Shown here piece after piece: positions 59,827 through 64,000 of a stretch of 64,000 bases of DNA; position 1 is the stretch's first letter, and the number at the start of each line of letters is the position of its first letter. The stretch is from Clostridiales bacterium (lineage in GTDB: Bacteria; Bacillota; Clostridia; Peptostreptococcales; Anaerovoracaceae). The stretch lies in the NCBI GenBank assembly GCA_015243575.1, contig CP042469.1, positions 372,001-436,000 on the forward strand. The letters are read 5' to 3'. The notes under the pieces are model-generated. The model saw only the letters and a list, made by a program, of their open reading frames with translations, was not told the origin of the DNA and did no database searches. A program made the translations under genes and the position numbers.

Positions 59827-60832
59827 GAAGGTAAGAGCGATACCAAAAAGAAACTATATTACGCAGAAGACCCCGCTTCAGAAACTGCCTAACTTGTCGA
59901 AGGCACTGGGCGGGAAAGCAGAGATCTATATCAAGCGTGATGACATGCTGCCCTTCGGAGGCAATAAAACGAGAAAGCTGGAATTTCTGTTTCAGGAAGC
60001 AGTAGATATGGAAGCAGATACCATTATTACGGCAAGCACGGTACAGTGCAATCATAATCTGATGGCCCTTTTGATGGCCAACATGGAAGGAATGAAAACC
60101 GAGCTGATTCTTGAGAATTGGGCGAAATCGGATTATTCCTACGAGCTGGATCCAAACAAACATCTCTATGAGTTTGGCGGTGTTTCAGGGAAGGTCAGCT
60201 GCGGAGATCCTGTTTCCGGCCCTCTTCACACTATGAAACTTGCTTTGGACTGGAAGGATGAGCTGGAAGCAGCAGGCAAAAGGCCCTATATCCTTGCCCG
60301 GGGCGGAACCTGTCCGCTGGGTAACTGCGGATATATTCTCTGTGCGGAAGAACTTCTTCAGCAGGGAAAAGATATGGGCTTAGAATTTGACTGCGTCGTG
60401 TGCCCCAGCGGCACCGGCGGTACCCAGGCCGGATTGATCATCGGACTTACTCAGGCAGGCTGCGATATTCCTGTCATTGGAATTAATGTGGCTCAGATGA
60501 ACGAGAAACAGAGGAAGTCTGTCTCCGGTGCCCTTGAAAGCACAGCCTCCTTCCTAAATCTTGAAGTTCCTTCTGAGGAACAGGTCCTCTGTTATGAGGA
60601 GTATGTGGGAGAAGGATACGCACGGCCTACAGAGGCATTACTTCAGGCCATTGCACTTCTGGCGCAGACGGAAGGAATACTGCTTGACCCGGTTTATTCC
60701 GGAAAAGCCATGGCAGGGCTAATAGGACTCATCCGAAACGGAGAGATCAAAGAGGGTTCCAAGGTGCTATTCCTGCATACAGGAGGCTTCAACCCCTATT
60801 ATGACTATAGCAGCCTCAATCTATCCAAGTAA
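59804..60832 (+). CDS. PLP-dependent enzyme, D-cysteine desulfhydrase/ACC deaminase family
   Basis: This 342-residue fold-type II PLP enzyme has the family signature IKRDDMLPFGGNKTRKLEF in its N-terminal part, where the lysine of GGNKTRK binds PLP, and the phosphate loop SGTGGTQAG near 198. Members remove ammonia (and sulfide) from D-cysteine, D-serine, 1-aminocyclopropane-carboxylate or diaminopropionate. ATG 59804 lies inside the end of the regulator gene; the frame is open further upstream but only in the regulator's coding sequence. The neighbouring molybdenum hydroxylase suggests a shared catabolic route. Confidence 0.85.
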   Translation: MLENSLFEKVRAIPKRNYITQKTPLQKLPNLSKALGGKAEIYIKRDDMLPFGGNKTRKLEFLFQEAVDMEADTIITASTVQCNHNLMALLMANMEGMKTELILENWAKSDYSYELDPNKHLYEFGGVSGKVSCGDPVSGPLHTMKLALDWKDELEAAGKRPYILARGGTCPLGNCGYILCAEELLQQGKDMGLEFDCVVCPSGTGGTQAGLIIGLTQAGCDIPVIGINVAQMNEKQRKSVSGALESTASFLNLEVPSEEQVLCYEEYVGEGYARPTEALLQAIALLAQTEGILLDPVYSGKAMAGLIGLIRNGEIKEGSKVLFLHTGGFNPYYDYSSLNLSK

Positions 60833-60866
60833 GATTCATCTTCGAACCAACTAAGGAGACAAAGAT

Positions 60867-63245
60867 ATGGAACAAGAAAATACGCGTCCTGTTGACAGGC
60901 AGGATGCTTACGGAAAGATTACCGGTAAAGCCAGGTATGTAGACGATCTGAAATTCCCTGGCATGCTCTACGTACATACGGTAAGATGTCCCTATCCTCA
61001 TGCACGGATATTAGGTATTGACGGCACCGAGGCGCTTGCGCTCCCGGGAGTCGTGAAAATACTGACGGCGAAGGATGTTGTCGGCAGAAATCATCTTCCC
61101 CATGACAAACCCGTGCTTGTATCGGAAGTTGCCAAGTGTGTCGGTGACGGAGTAGCTGTGGTGGTCGCAGAAACAAAAGCGTTGGCAGTCAAGGCAGCGA
61201 GGCTTGTAAACGTTCATTATGAAGAGCTTCCGGCAGTTTTTACCCCGGAGGAAGCCTTGGCATCTGGAGCACCGCCGGTGCATGGAGATTCAAACTGCGC
61301 CATTACCCATAAAACCGTAAAGGGAGACATTAAGATAGGCTTTGCCGAAGCGGATATCATCATAGAAAGGGAATATTCTACCCAAAGAGCAATGCATTCT
61401 GCTCTGGAGCCTGATGGTGCATTGGTAGTGCCGGAGGCTGATGGAATCACTGTTTACTGTCCGGGAAAAGGACCCTTTAATGTAAAACGTGCAGTTGCTG
61501 CTGCCTGCGGACTTAGTGAAAACAGAGTCAGGCTGATTCAGCCTGCCATCGGGGGCGCGTTTGGCGGCAAGGACTGTGATATAAACGTCATTGCCTCTCG
61601 TGCAGCAATGGCTGCAATGATTACGGGAAGGCCCTGCAAAATGACCTGGAGCAGGGAAGAGGTACTGATTGAAGGAAGCAAACGGCATCCATTCAAGCTG
61701 AAGTACAAAATCGGTGCGAAAAAGGATGGCCGAATTACTGCAATTGAAATCAATGGTCTGGCTGATGTTGGTGCATACATTACAAAGAGTAAAGCGACAA
61801 TCTGGAGAGCTACCGTTGAAGCAACAGGACCCTACAATATCGAACATGTATCCACCACCATCACAGGAGCGTATACCAACAATGTTTATTCTGATGCAGT
61901 CAGAGGGTTTGGTTCTCCACAAGTGGACTTTGCTTCCGAATCGCTGATGAATGAGCTTGCTCGGGAGCTTGACATGGATCCGCTTCAGATCAGGCGCATC
62001 AACGCCTATCGGGAAGGTTCTGTTACGGCAACCAGCCAGAAACTGAGGAGCGTCAACCTCATAGAGTGCCTTGATAAGCTGGAGGAAGTGTTTCCTTATC
62101 ACGCAAAACCAAATGCAGCGGAGTCGGGGAAGGTCACGCTGACACCCGGTAAGGTCAGGGGAAGAGGCATCTCCTGTATCTTCCGAGGAGAAGCAAATGG
62201 TGCCGGTGTAACCACACTGGATGCGGCAGCGGTCAATATGCACATTGAGCGGGACGGCAGTGTCACAGTGCTGACCGGAATCGCGGAGATGGGTCAAGGC
62301 GGAAGCAATATTGTACTGCAGATGGTAAGTAAGGTGCTGGGGGTAAGCATTGAGAATATGAAGGTAAGCCCTCTGGATACGGCATATCTGCCTGACAGCG
62401 GCGCAACCGTTGGTTCCAGGGGAACCATAACAACGGGCAATGCTGCGGTGGTAGCTGCGGAGGATGCCAGGAAGAGAATCGCTGAGGTGATAGCAGAAGA
62501 TTGGGGAGAAAAACCTGAGACCCTAATCTTCAGCGATAACAATATTTTTACCAAGGATGGAAATAAGAAAATCAGCTTTCAAGATGCAATCACAATCTGC
62601 TATACCAGGATACCGGGTGTTTTCGGCTATGGATGGTGGTCTCTGCCTCCCGTATGGTGGGATTTTGACAGAAACTGCGGAGATACCTACGCGTCCTTTA
62701 ACTATGGAGCCTGCGGTGCAGAGGTTGAAATCGATCTGACGTCAGGAAAGGTTGATATTATCGATCTGGTTGCGATCCACGATGTTGGAAAAATCTTAAA
62801 TGAACCTGAGGTGAAAGGCCAGATTGCCGGAGGAGCATCCATGGCACTGGGCTTTGCAATGACGGAAGAAGTGGAAATCAGGAAAGGACAGGTAAAAACG
62901 CTGAACTTTGATGGCTATTTGCTGCCCACGACTCTTGATTTCAACAATTTCAGGCCGGTTCCTCTGGAGGCAAAGCAGCCGGGAATCAATCCTCTTGGTG
63001 TAAAAGGCATTGGAGAGTCCTCCACCGCCACCCTTGCTCCGGCAGTTGTCAACGCTATTGAAAATGCTCTTGGGGTGAGAATACGGAATCTTCCTGCTGA
63101 TCTGGAAAAGGTCTTTGCAGCCATCCAGGAAGGGGAGCGGCTGGGTACAATAGCGGGCTTGACTTCGAGCACTATGAAGCATGGGACTTGGGCAGAGACC
63201 CCTGATCCTGATTGGCAGCAGCATGAAAAAGGAGGGAAGTCATAA
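60867..63245 (+). CDS. Molybdenum hydroxylase large subunit, xanthine dehydrogenase family (cluster 2)
   Basis: This 792-residue subunit of the XDH family has the classic motifs RAMHSALEPDGALV near 175, IGGAFGGKDCD near 230, EMGQGGSNIVLQM near 473 and, near the end, GVKGIGESSTATLAPA with the catalytic glutamate. It is closer to typical purine or heterocycle hydroxylases than the cluster 1 enzyme. AAGGAG precedes the ATG. It starts 34 bp after the PLP-enzyme gene and overlaps the flavin subunit (TAATG). A [2Fe-2S] subunit gene is not in the window and probably lies past the right edge. Confidence 0.93.
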   Translation: MEQENTRPVDRQDAYGKITGKARYVDDLKFPGMLYVHTVRCPYPHARILGIDGTEALALPGVVKILTAKDVVGRNHLPHDKPVLVSEVAKCVGDGVAVVVAETKALAVKAARLVNVHYEELPAVFTPEEALASGAPPVHGDSNCAITHKTVKGDIKIGFAEADIIIEREYSTQRAMHSALEPDGALVVPEADGITVYCPGKGPFNVKRAVAAACGLSENRVRLIQPAIGGAFGGKDCDINVIASRAAMAAMITGRPCKMTWSREEVLIEGSKRHPFKLKYKIGAKKDGRITAIEINGLADVGAYITKSKATIWRATVEATGPYNIEHVSTTITGAYTNNVYSDAVRGFGSPQVDFASESLMNELARELDMDPLQIRRINAYREGSVTATSQKLRSVNLIECLDKLEEVFPYHAKPNAAESGKVTLTPGKVRGRGISCIFRGEANGAGVTTLDAAAVNMHIERDGSVTVLTGIAEMGQGGSNIVLQMVSKVLGVSIENMKVSPLDTAYLPDSGATVGSRGTITTGNAAVVAAEDARKRIAEVIAEDWGEKPETLIFSDNNIFTKDGNKKISFQDAITICYTRIPGVFGYGWWSLPPVWWDFDRNCGDTYASFNYGACGAEVEIDLTSGKVDIIDLVAIHDVGKILNEPEVKGQIAGGASMALGFAMTEEVEIRKGQVKTLNFDGYLLPTTLDFNNFRPVPLEAKQPGINPLGVKGIGESSTATLAPAVVNAIENALGVRIRNLPADLEKVFAAIQEGERLGTIAGLTSSTMKHGTWAETPDPDWQQHEKGGKS

Positions 63246-64000
63246 TGTCCAGAACGTATTTTCAACCCACTGCGTTGGAGGAAGCACTGCAAATCCGAAG
63301 AGACAATAGCGAAGCGTCTCTGCTGGCAGGAGGAACCGATCTGGTGGTGGCCATGCGCCATGACAGAGGTCCTGCGGGAGATTTGATCGATCTGTCAAAG
63401 ATAATGGAACTGAAGGGTATTCATGAGATCTCGGACAGCAACCATAAGGCAGTGGGCTGCATCCATGAGACGACGAATTGTGTCCATGAGAAAGCAGGCA
63501 GCATCCGAATCGGCCCCATGAGTACTTTTACTGAAATTATGGAATCACAGCTTCTGAGAGAGGCAGCGGGAATCTTATGTGAGGCAGCGGAAACGGTAGG
63601 CTCGCCTCAGATCAGAAACAGAGGAACCATCGGCGGGAATCTCTGCAATGCCAGTGCGGCTGCAGACTGCATTCCACCGCTCCTCTGTCTTAACGCTGCG
63701 GTGGAGCTTCTGTCCCTCGGATCTGACGGCAGCAAGTGCATCAGGATCCTGCCTCTGGAGATGTTTCTCCTTGACAGCAAAAAAACAGACATCAGAAGCG
63801 ATGAAATTCTCACAGGAATATTCTTTCAGCGCTCAGCTGGAGATATGGGCTTCGCATTTCAGAAGATTGGAAGGAGGAACGCCCTTGCCATCGCAAGGCT
63901 TAATGGCAGCTGTGCAATTCGGCTCAACGGGAATACCGTTACATCCCTCTCCTTTGCTTTGGGTGCAGCTACTTCAAAACCGGAAAGAATCGAAAGTGCA
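63245..64000 (+). CDS. FAD-binding subunit of the molybdenum hydroxylase (cluster 2, partial)
   Basis: The frame begins with ATG 63245, overlapping the upstream stop, and is open for 252 codons to the right edge. It shows the FAD motifs LLAGGTDLVVAMRHD (about 27-41) and TIGGNLCNASAAAD near 130-143, and later AFQKIGRRNALAIARLNG, all typical of XdhB/CoxM. The C-terminal end is missing. The gene order large-medium differs from cluster 1. Confidence 0.93.
   Translation, partial: MSRTYFQPTALEEALQIRRDNSEASLLAGGTDLVVAMRHDRGPAGDLIDLSKIMELKGIHEISDSNHKAVGCIHETTNCVHEKAGSIRIGPMSTFTEIMESQLLREAAGILCEAAETVGSPQIRNRGTIGGNLCNASAAADCIPPLLCLNAAVELLSLGSDGSKCIRILPLEMFLLDSKKTDIRSDEILTGIFFQRSAGDMGFAFQKIGRRNALAIARLNGSCAIRLNGNTVTSLSFALGAATSKPERIESA

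Noticed and set aside
61290-62297. 335-codon open frame on the minus strand inside the cluster 2 hydroxylase gene
   Set aside because: The opposite strand codes for a clear XDH-family subunit over the whole stretch; the minus frame is rich in Cys, His and Arg and has no ribosome site or known motif.
1-64000. Mobile elements, CRISPR arrays, tRNA or rRNA genes
   Set aside because: No transposase or integrase motif, no regular spaced repeats and no tRNA or rRNA signature was seen on either strand.

Overview
The window looks like chromosomal DNA of an anaerobic, probably spore-forming Bacillota (class Clostridia). The reasons are moderate GC, strong AGGAGG-type ribosome binding sites, a Bce-type two-component/ABC module, a CIRCE-controlled small heat-shock gene, a LysM-GH18 spore-type hydrolase, and a complete absence of aerobic respiratory genes. 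The taxonomic placement is inference. I see no tRNA, rRNA, CRISPR array, insertion sequence or phage gene. Both ends cut genes: a response regulator on the left and a flavin subunit of a molybdenum hydroxylase on the right.

Layout. (1) 1-4.1 kb: antimicrobial-peptide sensing and efflux module (BceRSAB type) with a matching operator. (2) 4.2-7.4 kb: a LysM protein, a PAP2 phosphatase, a HAD nucleotidase, CIRCE plus Hsp20, and a VOC protein. (3) 7.4-18.8 kb: a molybdenum/tungsten-enzyme island. It encodes a three-subunit DMSO-reductase-superfamily enzyme (catalytic, four-cluster ferredoxin, NrfD-type anchor), its TorD-type chaperone, cofactor genes mobA, mobB, moeA and a MobB-like P-loop protein. 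It also encodes two quinone-tail enzymes (a polyprenyl diphosphate synthase and a UbiA/MenA prenyltransferase) and a LysR regulator. A near-identical 27-bp element lies in the two divergent promoter regions of this island. (4) 19-29.3 kb: a GH18 hydrolase, a PAS-PAS-GGDEF-HD-GYP protein, an NCS2-like permease with a clear sigma-54 promoter, and a sodium:solute symporter with a 44-aa partner protein, co-operonic with an AtoS/AtoC-like two-component pair. (5) 29.3-38.6 kb: a complete autoinducer-2 uptake and processing locus (lsrK, lsrR | lsrA, C, D, B, F) in which lsrG is missing and a cupin gene follows lsrK. (6) 38.6-40.7 kb: a yybP-ykoY-type manganese riboswitch before a GDT1/UPF0016-type exporter gene and then mntP.

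(7) 40.8-64 kb: a catabolic region. It holds two xanthine-dehydrogenase-family molybdenum hydroxylases, a 3-hydroxyacyl-CoA/L-gulonate-type dehydrogenase, a variant metallo-beta-lactamase-fold protein, and a PfkB kinase plus HutC-type GntR regulator divergent from a DeoC-type aldolase. It continues with a Gfo/Idh/MocA dehydrogenase, a sugar isomerase/epimerase, a second ribose-type ABC importer, and a D-cysteine-desulfhydrase-like PLP enzyme. Three closely related FCD-type GntR regulators lie here. A palindrome, ATAATCGATTAT, occurs five times, always next to promoters of this region, and defines a candidate regulon. A second palindrome (TGTATSATACA) sits at the start sites of the divergent pfkB and deoC promoters.

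Taken together, the window joins molybdenum-cofactor synthesis, a dedicated quinone-linked reductase and two molybdenum hydroxylases with uptake systems for sugar-like and purine- or acid-like solutes. The substrates of the hydroxylases and of the reductase cannot be read from the sequence.
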